The translations under genes were made by a program, and so were the position numbers. A stretch of DNA of 64,000 bases from Planctomycetota bacterium. GTDB lineage: Bacteria > Planctomycetota > B15-G4. The notes below the pieces were generated by a model, which saw nothing but the letters and a program-made list of their open reading frames with translations, made no database searches and was not told the DNA's origin. This document shows positions 27,584 through 36,557 of this stretch, in pieces. The stretch lies in NCBI GenBank assembly GCA_029259745.1, contig JAJDEO010000069.1:62001-126000 (forward strand). Direction: 5' to 3'. Numbering within the stretch: the first letter of the stretch is position 1; the number at the start of each line of letters is the position of its first letter.

Positions 27584-30129
27584 GTCGACGCTCCTGCGCT
27601 GGGCGCGAGCTGGGGAGTGGCGCGGGCACCGAGGGCGGCGCTGACGACCTGGCGATAACGCCACTCGGCCTCGCGCGCCTCATCGGCGTCGGTCTTGATC
27701 GGTGGCGCGCCGGCAGCGAGCTGGGAGCCGAGGTTCGGCTCGGCCAGCAGGCGCTCGAGTTGGCGGCGCAGGTCGTCGGCGTCGTCGGGCTCGAAGACGA
27801 GGCCGTCGACGTCATGGCGGATGCCCTCGGCGATGCCAGCGATGTTCGCGCCCACGACGGGCGTGCCGGCGAGCTGGGCCTCGCGAACCGTGAGTCCGTA
27901 GGCCTCCTGCCAGATCGAGGGGACGACGAGGACGTCGAGCTGCGAGTGGATCTTCGCGAGGTCGTCGTGTGGGAAGCGCCCGTGGAACGTGATCGCCGCC
28001 CCACCGAGCCGCCCGGCCTCCTCGGCGACGCGCTGCACCTCGGCGGCCGCGAACGGGTCGGCGCCGCCCTCGTGATCACCATGCACGTGGAGGTGCGCGC
28101 GGCCACCCATGGCAGCGACAGCGCGGGCCACCGTGGCGAGGCCCTTGTACCAGACGAGACTGCCCACGAAGCCCACGCGCAGCGGCTCACCCTCGGCGCG
28201 CGGCGTGCGCACGAGACGCCCCGTCGCGGGGTCGATGTCTGCCTCCGCGACCCACCGCGTGTCGAGCCCGTAGGCCGACAGGCAGATCGACGACTTCGGA
28301 ATGCCGGCCTCGACGAGCTTGGTGTGCAACGTGAACGACGGCACGACGATGCGGTCGGCGCGCGACAGCACGTCCTTCATCCAGCGCTCGCGCCGCAGCA
28401 GTGACGCCGCGTCTTCCTTGCTCTTCTGCCAACCGGGCGGATGAGCCGGGATCGTCTGCGGCACGCCCTCGGCCCACTTGGCGGGCAGCGGGCCGAGGAT
28501 CCTGTCGAGCATCGTCAGCGGACCGATCAGGGCGGGCTTGTCTTTCACGCAGGCCGCACAGCCGAGCCCCGGCGGCGGCGCGTTGCAGTTCTGCTTGTCG
28601 GGGCGGATCAGCTGCACGCGCGGGCAGCGCGCCCAGAAGTCGCTCAGCGTCACGACGCTCGGCACGCCGTGCACGCGGCAGCGGTCGATGATCCCCGTGG
28701 AGAGGTGGATCATGTGCTGGAGGTGGACGACGTCGGGCTGCTCGGCCGCGACCACCTCGTCGAACGCGGCCTCGGCGTCGGCGCAGCGGTAGGTTTCGTC
28801 GACGCCGCTAAACGCGAGATGGTTGACGAAGCGGTGCACCGTGAAGCCGTCGAACTCGCCGACGTGCAGCGAGCGGTCGGCCTCCTCGGGAGTGCCCGGC
28901 GTGCGGATGAAGAAGACGACCTCGTGCCCGCGATCGCGCAGCGCACGCGCGAGGGTCAGGCTCAACACTTCGACGCCGGCCCAGCTGTCGGGCGGGAAGC
29001 CGTGCACGACCATGAGGATCTTCAGCGTCCCCTCGGCGAGCGGCGCCGGAACAGCCGAGCGCTTGCCCGGAGCCCCGCGGCCCTCGGCGATGACGTCCTG
29101 CCCGCCGGCGTAGAAACCGTAGAACTCCATGAAGTGGTAGATCGGCGACAGCGCCGTCCACTTGAGGCGCTCACCCATCGGCAGGCCTTCGGACGCAAGG
29201 AAGCGTCGGTCGTCTTTCCACGAACGGCCCGTCATGACGAAGGCGTCGCGCAGCGAGTGGATGCACGGACGACCGAGGAACATCATGTTCATCTCGGCGT
29301 CGACCTTCGTGCGCGCGAAGACGGTCTTGGCCTCGTACTCGTGGCTGTGCAGCACCTCCGAGCGCGGGTCGAAGACGATCGTCCAGCCCGCCTCGATCGC
29401 CGAGCGCGCGAAACGGATGTCTTCACCGAACATCCCGCGCACGAGCGGCATGCGCTCCCAGACCGAGCGCCGCACCACCGACGAGACGTCATTGAAGTTG
29501 CACTGCACGCGCAGCGAGTGCGGGTCGAGCGCAGCCCAGGTCGCGGGCGACTCCATGCGCGCCTCGACGCGCTCGGTGCCGTAGCACAGGTCGCCCTCGC
29601 AGCCACGCTGCACGAGTGGCCCGGCGTATGGACGCGGAAGGATGCGCGAAAAGGCCCCGGCGACCTGCGGATCGTCGAGGTTCGAGACGAGGTCGCGCAG
29701 CCAGTGCGGACCCACCGGCTCGGCGTCCTGGACGAGGAAGACGATGGCTTCGCCCGACGTCATCCCGGCGCCGAGGTTGCGCGTGTCGCCGTGGTCGAAG
29801 GCGGCCGGGTGGATGTGGTGGACGCGCACGCTGGGGTACTTCGCGTAGTCTTCCAGCGATCCGTCCGTCGAGCCACTGTCGACGACGAGCACCTCGACGT
29901 CGCCGTCGTAGTCCTGGTTCATCACGCCGTCGAGACAGCCAGCCACGAGCGGGCGGCCGTTCTTCGCCGGGATCACGATCGAGACCGACAGCGCACGCCG
30001 TGTCGCACCGATGGCCTCGAAGAGATGCTCGTCGTCGGTGTGACGGCGTGGGATCTCCCGGGTGTCGGTCGCACCGCGCGACAGGTCCGCGGACTCGGCC
30101 GTCGTCGTCTTCGGCGGCTCGGCAGTCAT
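27580..30129 (-). CDS. bifunctional GT2-GT4 glycosyltransferase
   Basis: This 849-aa fusion carries two enzymes. Residues about 50-340 are a GT2 domain: VSIVIPAKNG, VVDSGSTDGS, the QDAEP metal site, and GEDIRFARSAIEAGW. Residues about 390-800 are a GT4 domain with two Rossmann halves: ILMVVHGFPPDSWAGVEV, LQHMIHL, VGFVGSLVWYKGL and the nucleotide-sugar site IWQEAYGLTVREAQLAGTPVV. The GT4 half holds a C-x12-C-x8-C-x2-C motif after LSDFWARC. One polypeptide could add two successive sugars. The ATG at 30129 overlaps the upstream stop by 4 nt (ATGA); the longer frame to 30267 runs into that gene. Confidence 0.9.
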   Translation of the reverse strand: MTAEPPKTTTAESADLSRGATDTREIPRRHTDDEHLFEAIGATRRALSVSIVIPAKNGRPLVAGCLDGVMNQDYDGDVEVLVVDSGSTDGSLEDYAKYPSVRVHHIHPAAFDHGDTRNLGAGMTSGEAIVFLVQDAEPVGPHWLRDLVSNLDDPQVAGAFSRILPRPYAGPLVQRGCEGDLCYGTERVEARMESPATWAALDPHSLRVQCNFNDVSSVVRRSVWERMPLVRGMFGEDIRFARSAIEAGWTIVFDPRSEVLHSHEYEAKTVFARTKVDAEMNMMFLGRPCIHSLRDAFVMTGRSWKDDRRFLASEGLPMGERLKWTALSPIYHFMEFYGFYAGGQDVIAEGRGAPGKRSAVPAPLAEGTLKILMVVHGFPPDSWAGVEVLSLTLARALRDRGHEVVFFIRTPGTPEEADRSLHVGEFDGFTVHRFVNHLAFSGVDETYRCADAEAAFDEVVAAEQPDVVHLQHMIHLSTGIIDRCRVHGVPSVVTLSDFWARCPRVQLIRPDKQNCNAPPPGLGCAACVKDKPALIGPLTMLDRILGPLPAKWAEGVPQTIPAHPPGWQKSKEDAASLLRRERWMKDVLSRADRIVVPSFTLHTKLVEAGIPKSSICLSAYGLDTRWVAEADIDPATGRLVRTPRAEGEPLRVGFVGSLVWYKGLATVARAVAAMGGRAHLHVHGDHEGGADPFAAAEVQRVAEEAGRLGGAAITFHGRFPHDDLAKIHSQLDVLVVPSIWQEAYGLTVREAQLAGTPVVGANIAGIAEGIRHDVDGLVFEPDDADDLRRQLERLLAEPNLGSQLAAGAPPIKTDADEAREAEWRYRQVVSAALGARATPQLAPSAGAST

Positions 30130-31082
30130 CGACGGAGTTCCGCGGGTGAGGGCAGGGGACGGGGCGTGGGAAGCGACCCGAGTACGCCGCGGCTGCCCGC
30201 TCGCTGAGCTCGGACCTGGGACCAGCGCACGGCGCTCCTGCGATCGTGCGTGGCCTTCACGTTCCACTCGGGGTGGGCCGCAAGGATACGCTCATCGCGC
30301 CTCACCTCCGAGAGGAAGCCTTTCAGCATCGAGAAGAACGACGGACGCACACGCAGTCCGAAGCGCTCTCGAAAGAAGATCGCATCGTCGCGGTAGCGAC
30401 TATAGACGGACGTCGCGTCGTACTCGTGGCCGTGTGAAACCGGGGCTTCGGGGGCGTGGGCGATCGACCAGCCAGCCCAAAGCAGGTCGTAGGCGAGCAG
30501 GACGTCCTCGCCGTGCGGAGTGGCCGGGTAGCCGCCCACGGCCTCGAACACGTCCGCACGCACGGCGCAGGCCACGTCGTCGAGCAGCACGGCGGCGCGC
30601 CAGTCGTTCGGCGTCCAGGCGCTGAGCACCTCGCGCTCGAAGGGTCCGGTGCGGCGCGGCTCACTGCTCGCGAAAGGCGACGACGACACCGTCGCGTGGG
30701 TCAGGCCAGAGGCGTCCTCGGGGGCAACTTGGCGCGCCGTCACGGCCGCCACACCGGGCTCGTCGAGCGGTTCGGCGAGGGCCGCGAGGCAGTTCTCGCC
30801 GAGCGGCACGGCGTCCTGGACGAGGAAGACGATCGTGTCGACCTGCGGCAGCAGACGCGCCCCGAGCGTGCGCGTCGCGCCGTGATCGAAGTTGGTGCGC
30901 TCGATGACCTCGACCCGCGCCCCGTGCTCGCGCGCGAGGTCGGCCGTGCCGTCACGGCTCTGGGAGTCGACCACGACGACGCCGGCAATCGACGCCCGCT
31001 GCGTGGCAAGTGAACGCATGCACTTCGCAAACCGCTCGCCCCCGTCGAGCGTCGGGATCACGACGCCGAGAGTTCGAGTCAC
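30126..31082 (-). CDS. GT2 glycosyltransferase
   Basis: The 318-aa protein has LGVVIPTLDGGERF, VVDSQSRDGTADL, a HGATRTLG segment and FLVQDAVPLG as the putative metal site (QDA in place of DxD, as in the GT2 half of the adjacent fusion). These resemble rhamnosyltransferase-type GT2 enzymes. LDDVACAVRADVFEAVGGYPATPHGEDVLLAYDL is the acceptor-side signature. The GTG at 31082 overlaps the coiled-coil gene stop by 4 nt (GTGA). The similarity to the fusion's GT2 domain suggests duplication within the operon. Confidence 0.87.
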   Translation of the reverse strand: MTRTLGVVIPTLDGGERFAKCMRSLATQRASIAGVVVVDSQSRDGTADLAREHGARVEVIERTNFDHGATRTLGARLLPQVDTIVFLVQDAVPLGENCLAALAEPLDEPGVAAVTARQVAPEDASGLTHATVSSSPFASSEPRRTGPFEREVLSAWTPNDWRAAVLLDDVACAVRADVFEAVGGYPATPHGEDVLLAYDLLWAGWSIAHAPEAPVSHGHEYDATSVYSRYRDDAIFFRERFGLRVRPSFFSMLKGFLSEVRRDERILAAHPEWNVKATHDRRSAVRWSQVRAQRAGSRGVLGSLPTPRPLPSPAELRR

Positions 31083-31816
31083 TGGCCGTCGTCGCGTCCG
31101 CGGAACGGTCGACGCAGCGTCTTGTAGATGCGGTACGGGAAGCTCTCCCACACGCGACTCAAGCGACTCTCGAGCCGCTGGATGTGCGTGGTCTTCTCGT
31201 TGAGCGCCTTCCAGAGGTCCTCGATCGTCTGCTCGAGCTTCCCGACGCCGTCCATGATCGAGTTCTTCTCACGCCGCAGTGCATCGAGCTCGCGCGTTTG
31301 CTCGTCGAGGTAGGCGATCGTCTGTTCGGCGGCGAGCAGCTTCGTGCGCGTGTCGGCCATCCACGCCGGGTCGGCCGTGACGGCCTCCTCGCGCGCAACG
31401 CCGAGCCACTCGCTGAGCTCGTTCTTCAGGGCCTCGTCCTCGGACCCGATCCGTTCCACCAACTCGCCGATCCGCGTCCAGGCGCTCTCGCCGCGCGATG
31501 TCGACGTGAGTTTGGGGCGCGCGATGTCGAACGCGCCCTGGGTCAGGCCCTTGCCGCGCAAGATGTCGGCGATCTCGGTGGCCTTGCTGAGGCGATCGAC
31601 CTGCGTCTCGAGCGACTGGTTGGCCTCGATCAGGTGGAAGATCTGGCCGATGAGGTGGCTCTCGTGGCGGCGCACGACGTCGGGGTCGATCGGCCCGACA
31701 CCGTCCCAACGCGGCACCTTGGGCTTGTCGTCTTCGCGCGACGGTTCGTCCGCGTCGGCGAGTGGTCGCGACAGGCGCGGCGCACCGCTCTCCGACGGCA
31801 TCGAGTTCGGGGTCAT
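31079..31816 (-). CDS. coiled-coil protein of the glycosyltransferase operon
   Basis: The 245-aa product has no catalytic motif. After a Pro/Asp-rich N-terminus it is mostly helical, with heptad-like stretches (LIEANQSLETQVDRLSKA; LLAAEQTIAYLDEQTRELDALRREK; VGKLEQTIEDLWKALNEK). It ends in a basic, aromatic tail WESFPYRIYKTLRRPFRG that could touch the membrane. Similar coiled coils occur as extensions of glycosyltransferases or as length-setting scaffolds in O-antigen systems; here the segment is a separate gene. The ATG at 31816 has GGAGG eight nt upstream and overlaps the GT4 stop (ATGA). A scaffold role is inference. Confidence 0.75.
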   Translation of the reverse strand: MTPNSMPSESGAPRLSRPLADADEPSREDDKPKVPRWDGVGPIDPDVVRRHESHLIGQIFHLIEANQSLETQVDRLSKATEIADILRGKGLTQGAFDIARPKLTSTSRGESAWTRIGELVERIGSEDEALKNELSEWLGVAREEAVTADPAWMADTRTKLLAAEQTIAYLDEQTRELDALRREKNSIMDGVGKLEQTIEDLWKALNEKTTHIQRLESRLSRVWESFPYRIYKTLRRPFRGRDDGQ

Positions 31817-33162
31817 GACGACACCTCCGTGACGCCGTTGCGAGAGGCGAGGGCCCCTTCCCAAAGCGCGAGAAAGTCGCGGGCATTCTCCTCGAGCGTG
31901 CGCACCTCGCCGATGCCCTGGGCGAGTTCGGTGACCAGCTCGGGGTTCTCGTCGAAGTCGGCCAGCACGGACACGAGGCTGCCCGGGTCGCCGGCCGTGA
32001 ACGTGCGACCGTTCTTGCCGTCGACGACGAGTTCCGAGAGTCCGCCGAGATCCGACGCCACGACGGGGCGCCCGGCCGCGAAGGCTTCGAGCACCACGAA
32101 CGGTGTGTTCTCGTACCAGACCGACGGCACGACGAGCACGTCGATCGACGAAAGAGCCGCCGACAGACCGGAATGGTCGAACGGCCCGAGGAAGTTGATC
32201 CGTGAGTCCATGTCGGCAAAGGCCCGGACGCGCTTGGCGTACTTCGGGAAGTGCTGCATGTTGCCGTGGACGATGAGCTTGAAGCGCTCGCACTTGTACT
32301 CGCGGAAGGCCGAGATGAGGATCTCGAGGCCTTTCTGCGGGTTGACGCTGCCGAAGAAGCCGAACGTGATGACGTCCTTCTCCACCGGGATCGGCGCAAT
32401 CGGTTCGGGCAGCGGGTCGACCCCGTACGGCACGTGTCGCATGTGGTCCTCGTCGTATCCGTGCCCGGCAAAGAAGCGCCGCAGGAACAGCGACGGCGCG
32501 ACGAGGCTCGTGGCCTTCTCGAGCACGCTGCGAATGAACTCCTTGCGCCCCAGCAACGCTTTGCGCGTGTTCGGCATGCCGGCGTTGTTGATGTCGATCA
32601 TGCGCTGGTCGGGTTCGCCCACCTCCACGAACGTCTCACGCTTCGCAAACATCCGCATGAGCTGGTAGCCGTAGTGCTGCGGCGCCAGGCACTCGATGCA
32701 GCTCGACATGTCCGGGCCGTCACACAGCGAGCCGTCGAAGCGCAACATCTGCACCGTCGGGCAGAGGAACCAGTAGTCCATCAGCTGCACGTAGACGGGC
32801 AGCCCGCGCATCTCGCACTCCTCGATGCACGACAACCCGAGGCCCATGAGATGGAAGACGTGCACGACGTCTGGCTGGACCTGATCGAGCCAACGCCCGA
32901 AGGCCTTGCCCAGGAAGACGCTGTAGTAGCTTTGGAGCGAATGGTTCGGCGCGAGGCCCTCGAAGAACGTCTGGCGCGTGACCGGGACGCCGTCGACCAC
33001 GTCGTCGACGAGCCCGTAGGACATCGACGGGTCGGGCTCATTCGTGAACACGCGCACATCGTGACCGTCGGCGCGAAGGGCGAGCGCCAAGCGGTGTGCG
33101 TAGATCTCCGTCCCGGTCGAGAACCGCGGCGGATACTGGTGAACGACGAAGGCGACCTTCAA
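31813..33162 (-). CDS. GT4 glycosyltransferase
   Basis: The 449-aa GT-B enzyme begins at a TTG with KVAFVVHQYPPRFSTGTEIY. The acceptor half contains VVHVFHLMGLGLSC and, after LMDYWFLC, the motif C-x12-C-x7-C-x2-C. The donor half has FGFFGSVNPQKGLEILI, LGPFDHSGL and the nucleotide-sugar signature VWYENTPFVVLEAFAAGRPVV with its conserved Glu. It probably adds one sugar to a lipid-linked glycan at the cytoplasmic face. It lies 24 nt downstream of another GT4 gene and overlaps the coiled-coil gene by 4 nt. Confidence 0.9.
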   Translation of the reverse strand: MKVAFVVHQYPPRFSTGTEIYAHRLALALRADGHDVRVFTNEPDPSMSYGLVDDVVDGVPVTRQTFFEGLAPNHSLQSYYSVFLGKAFGRWLDQVQPDVVHVFHLMGLGLSCIEECEMRGLPVYVQLMDYWFLCPTVQMLRFDGSLCDGPDMSSCIECLAPQHYGYQLMRMFAKRETFVEVGEPDQRMIDINNAGMPNTRKALLGRKEFIRSVLEKATSLVAPSLFLRRFFAGHGYDEDHMRHVPYGVDPLPEPIAPIPVEKDVITFGFFGSVNPQKGLEILISAFREYKCERFKLIVHGNMQHFPKYAKRVRAFADMDSRINFLGPFDHSGLSAALSSIDVLVVPSVWYENTPFVVLEAFAAGRPVVASDLGGLSELVVDGKNGRTFTAGDPGSLVSVLADFDENPELVTELAQGIGEVRTLEENARDFLALWEGALASRNGVTEVSS

Positions 33163-33186
33163 AGGCTCGATGATTGTCCTGGCAGG

Positions 33187-34494
33187 TCAGGCGGAAGGAG
33201 AGTGTGCGAGTCGATCATAGAGTTCGAGCAGTTGCCGACCAGCATCAGCCTCGTCACGAACTCGTGACGCTTGGCCTGCGAGGCGCTGGCGGAGGCCCGC
33301 ATCGTCGACGAGCCGCCTCAGGGCGCTCGCCAGGGACGCCGAGTCGCCGGCCTCGAAGAGCAGGCCGGACACGCCGTCGGTCACCGCCTCGGCCATCGCC
33401 CCGTGATTGGCCGTGATCACGGGCACGCCGGCCAGGAAGGCCTCGCGGATCGTCAGGCAGTAGGCCTCGTACCAGAGGGACGGGATCACGACGATGTCGA
33501 GTTCGGCGAGGAGTTCGGGCAGGACTTCGTTGTCGTAGGCCCCGTGGAGCGTGATCGACGACTCGTACCCGACGCGCAGCTCCTCGAGCCGCTCGCCGTA
33601 GGTGCGGTCGTTGTGGAAGGGCAGCACCTCGCCCCAGACGTCGAGGCGCATGGCCCCGGGGTCGCCCAGACGCCGGAACGCCGACAGCAGCAGGTGCACG
33701 CCCTTGCTCGGCAGCACGCTTCCGATGAACCCGACCCGCACGGGGCCGGGATGGTCGAGCAGCTCGGGCGCCTTGGGCTTCCAGCGCTGGGTCGGCAGGC
33801 CGTTCTCGACGACGTCGATCAGGCGCGGATCGACGCCGTAATCGACGTACATGCGCTTCATGAACGCCGAGGGCGTCACGAGCCGGTCGACCCCGCCGAG
33901 CACGCGCTGGATCGTCGCGTGATACTCCTCGAGCAGGGCCAGGTCGGACGCATCGCGTTCGGCGGCCGAGATCGACGAGTCGCGCTCGCGCCCCAGCAGG
34001 TGCGGCCAGAGTTCGCGCAGGCACGGCAGGCACTTCGAGAGGCGGATCTCAGGGCAGGTTTCCAGCGACGCCGTAATCCGCTGGCCGCGCGGACAGCCCA
34101 TCCAGAAATCGTGCAACGTCATCACCGTCGCGATGCCGGCCTCGCGCAGTCGATCGAGGATCGTCGCCGACAGGCACGTGAGGTGGTGGACGTGGACGAC
34201 GTCGGGCGCGAACCGGGCGACCTCGTTCATGAAGACGTCGGCGATGCCCGGGTGCGCGTAGAGAAGATCGAGCCGCGTGGCGTCCTCGAACGTGTTGGCC
34301 ATGCGGACCACGGACACGCCGCCGACGTCGTCCGTGACGGTCTGGAGATGCTCGATCCCCGCGCGCCCGGTGCGCGAGAAGACCAGCGCCTCGTGTCCGG
34401 CCTCGCGCAGCGCGCGCGCGAGTCCGGCGACGTGCAGCTCCACCCCACCGATCGAATCGGGCAGGTAGCCAGCCGTGACGAACATCACTCTCAT
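33187..34494 (-). CDS. GT4 glycosyltransferase
   Basis: The 435-aa protein opens with MRVMFVTAGYLPDSIGGVELHV. It carries VVHVHHLTCLS, the four-Cys motif after LHDFWMGC (C-x12-C-x7-C-x2-C), VGFIGSVLPSKGVHLLL and the donor-site LWYEAYCLTIREAFLAGVPVI. This is the first gene of the minus-strand glycosyltransferase operon. The ATG at 34494 has GAGGAA six nt upstream; the frame extending to 34752 overlaps the M3 peptidase gene and is rejected. The 82-bp gap to that gene may hold the operon promoter or simply a spacer. Confidence 0.9.
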   Translation of the reverse strand: MRVMFVTAGYLPDSIGGVELHVAGLARALREAGHEALVFSRTGRAGIEHLQTVTDDVGGVSVVRMANTFEDATRLDLLYAHPGIADVFMNEVARFAPDVVHVHHLTCLSATILDRLREAGIATVMTLHDFWMGCPRGQRITASLETCPEIRLSKCLPCLRELWPHLLGRERDSSISAAERDASDLALLEEYHATIQRVLGGVDRLVTPSAFMKRMYVDYGVDPRLIDVVENGLPTQRWKPKAPELLDHPGPVRVGFIGSVLPSKGVHLLLSAFRRLGDPGAMRLDVWGEVLPFHNDRTYGERLEELRVGYESSITLHGAYDNEVLPELLAELDIVVIPSLWYEAYCLTIREAFLAGVPVITANHGAMAEAVTDGVSGLLFEAGDSASLASALRRLVDDAGLRQRLAGQASRVRDEADAGRQLLELYDRLAHSPSA

Positions 34495-34576
34495 CGTGGA
34501 TTCCTCGGTAGAGCGCTGCAGAACACCTCGCTGCTCATCGGTGATCCGTGCCCTCGGACTCGAGCCTCTCCGCGAT

Positions 34577-36532
34577 TCAGGCCGCGAGCCAGCGTTCGAA
34601 GGCCTCGAACCCGAAGGGCCGCCCGAGGAAGTCCTCGACGAGCTCCTCGGCATCCTTGCTGCCACCCGGTGCGAGGACGCACTCGCGGTAGCGGCGTGCG
34701 ATCTCGGGATCCATGACGTTGCCCTCGAACACGCTGAAGATGTCCTTCGCAAGCACGAGCGACCACATGTACGTGTAGTACAGCGCCGTGTAGCCGTCGA
34801 GGTGTCCGAAGGCAGCCTGGAACGCCGTGCCGGCCTCGTGCGGCGCGAACGGGATGTAGCGGTCGCGGAGTTCCTTCATGACCTCCGTCGTGTCGATCTC
34901 GGCCGGGTCGCGGCTGTAGTACGCGAGCGACAGCGCGGCGTAGAACATCTGGATCCGCGTGCGGTAGCCCTTGCCGTAGGCGTCGGCGGCGAGCATGCGC
35001 TCGGCGAGGTCGGTCGGGATCGGCTCACCCGTCTCATGGTGACGCGCGAAGGTCTGGAGTACGGGGATGTCGCGCGCCCACTCTTCGAAGAGCTGACTCG
35101 GGACTTCGACGAAGTCCCATTCCGTGGCGATCCCCGAGACAGCCAGCCAGCGGTGGTCGCCTGCGAGCAGGTGATGCAGGAGGTGACCGAACTCGTGGAA
35201 GTAGGTCGTGACGTCGCCCGGCTCCATGAGCGCCTCGTCGTCGTCGGTCGGCTTGGGGAAGTTGCAGACGAGACAGGCTTGCGGGACGCGGTCGCCCGTG
35301 CGGCCCGAGATGATGTCGAACATCGCGGCGTGCTTGAACTTGTCGGCCCGCGGATGCATGTCGAGGAACAGACGCGCACGCACCTCACCGGCTTCGACGA
35401 GGTCGTAGACGCGCACGTCCGCGTGCCAGACCGGCACGTCGACGGCGACGAACGAGATGCCGTAGAGCCGCGCGGCCGTGTCCATGACGCCCGTCGTGAC
35501 GGTGTCGTAGGCGAAGTACGGACGGACGCTCTTCGTGTCGAACCCGAAGTTCTTGGCCCGCACGCGCTCGGCGTAGTAGACGCGGTCGAAGTCGCGCACG
35601 CGGTCGGCGTCGGGGACGTCGGCGCGCAGCTCGGTGAGCAGCTCCTCCATCTCACCTTCGGCGCGCGTGCCCGACAGCTCGATGACGCGCTCGATGAACG
35701 ACGCGGCCCGCTCTGAAGTCTTGATCATCTTGTCTTCGGTGATGTACGCCGCCCACGACTCGTAGCCGAGCAGCGTCGCCAGCTCATGGCGTTTGGCGAG
35801 CATGCGGTCGAGCACTTCTAGGTTCGCCGGCGCGCCGCGGTTCGCGTAGAGACGATAGAGCGCCTCGCGGTGGCCGCGGTGCTGCGCGTACTTCATGAAG
35901 GGCATGTAGTCGGTCGGGTCGGTCGTGACCTCGACCAGGCCCTCGTCGTTCGGCGCATGACTCGCCACCCAGTCGGCCGGCAGGCCCTCGAGGTCGCCGG
36001 CCGGGATCGAGATGCTGCGCACGTCGCCGGCGATGTTGCTCGAGAACTCCTGGCCGATCGTCACGAGCTCCTTGCGCAGGGCGCGCACGCGGTCCCGCAC
36101 GTCTTCGCTGCGGTCGACACCGGAGCGTCGGAAGCTGCGCAGGGCATGCTCGACGATGCGACGCGTGACGGCGTCCGGCGCGTCGTCGAGGTCGACTCGC
36201 ACGAGCGCGTCGTAGACGCCACGGTCGAGCGAGAACTCGGTGGCAAAGCGACTGATGTCCTGTTCGAGCTCGGCCGCCGCGGCGCGGACCTCGGCGTCGG
36301 GATGGACCTGGAAAAAGAGCTGCGCGAGACCGCGAACGGCGTCGAGCGGGCGCGAGACGGAGTCGTAGGCCTCGACGACGTCTTCGAAGGACGCCGTAGG
36401 ATCGAGGGACTTGAGCGCCTCGGCCGCAGCGCGAGTTTCATCGAGACGAGCACGGGCCGACGACACGAAGGTGTCGACCTCGGCGGCGAGGACGGGAGAG
36501 ATCAGGTCGTTCATGCCGGGGATTGTAGCCAT
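34577..36532 (-). CDS. M3 family zinc metallopeptidase (oligopeptidase)
   Basis: The 651-aa protein is a thimet-oligopeptidase/Dcp-type enzyme that cleaves short peptides, probably in the cytoplasm since no signal peptide is seen. The zinc motif HEFGH spans residues 446-450, and the third ligand is likely Glu476 in EWDFVEVPSQ, a hallmark of family M3. The C-terminal substrate-binding part contains GHLDGYTALYYTYMWS. It starts 25 nt after the MlaA-hydrolase gene and probably shares its transcript. Confidence 0.93.
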   Translation of the reverse strand: MATIPGMNDLISPVLAAEVDTFVSSARARLDETRAAAEALKSLDPTASFEDVVEAYDSVSRPLDAVRGLAQLFFQVHPDAEVRAAAAELEQDISRFATEFSLDRGVYDALVRVDLDDAPDAVTRRIVEHALRSFRRSGVDRSEDVRDRVRALRKELVTIGQEFSSNIAGDVRSISIPAGDLEGLPADWVASHAPNDEGLVEVTTDPTDYMPFMKYAQHRGHREALYRLYANRGAPANLEVLDRMLAKRHELATLLGYESWAAYITEDKMIKTSERAASFIERVIELSGTRAEGEMEELLTELRADVPDADRVRDFDRVYYAERVRAKNFGFDTKSVRPYFAYDTVTTGVMDTAARLYGISFVAVDVPVWHADVRVYDLVEAGEVRARLFLDMHPRADKFKHAAMFDIISGRTGDRVPQACLVCNFPKPTDDDEALMEPGDVTTYFHEFGHLLHHLLAGDHRWLAVSGIATEWDFVEVPSQLFEEWARDIPVLQTFARHHETGEPIPTDLAERMLAADAYGKGYRTRIQMFYAALSLAYYSRDPAEIDTTEVMKELRDRYIPFAPHEAGTAFQAAFGHLDGYTALYYTYMWSLVLAKDIFSVFEGNVMDPEIARRYRECVLAPGGSKDAEELVEDFLGRPFGFEAFERWLAA

Positions 36533-36557
36533 GCCCGTCCCCGAAGAAGCAGGCCGT

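Noticed and set aside
28441..30207. 588-codon plus-strand frame
   Set aside because: It is antisense shadow of the GT2-GT4 fusion; composition is dominated by Arg, Ala, Val and Asp with no fold motif.
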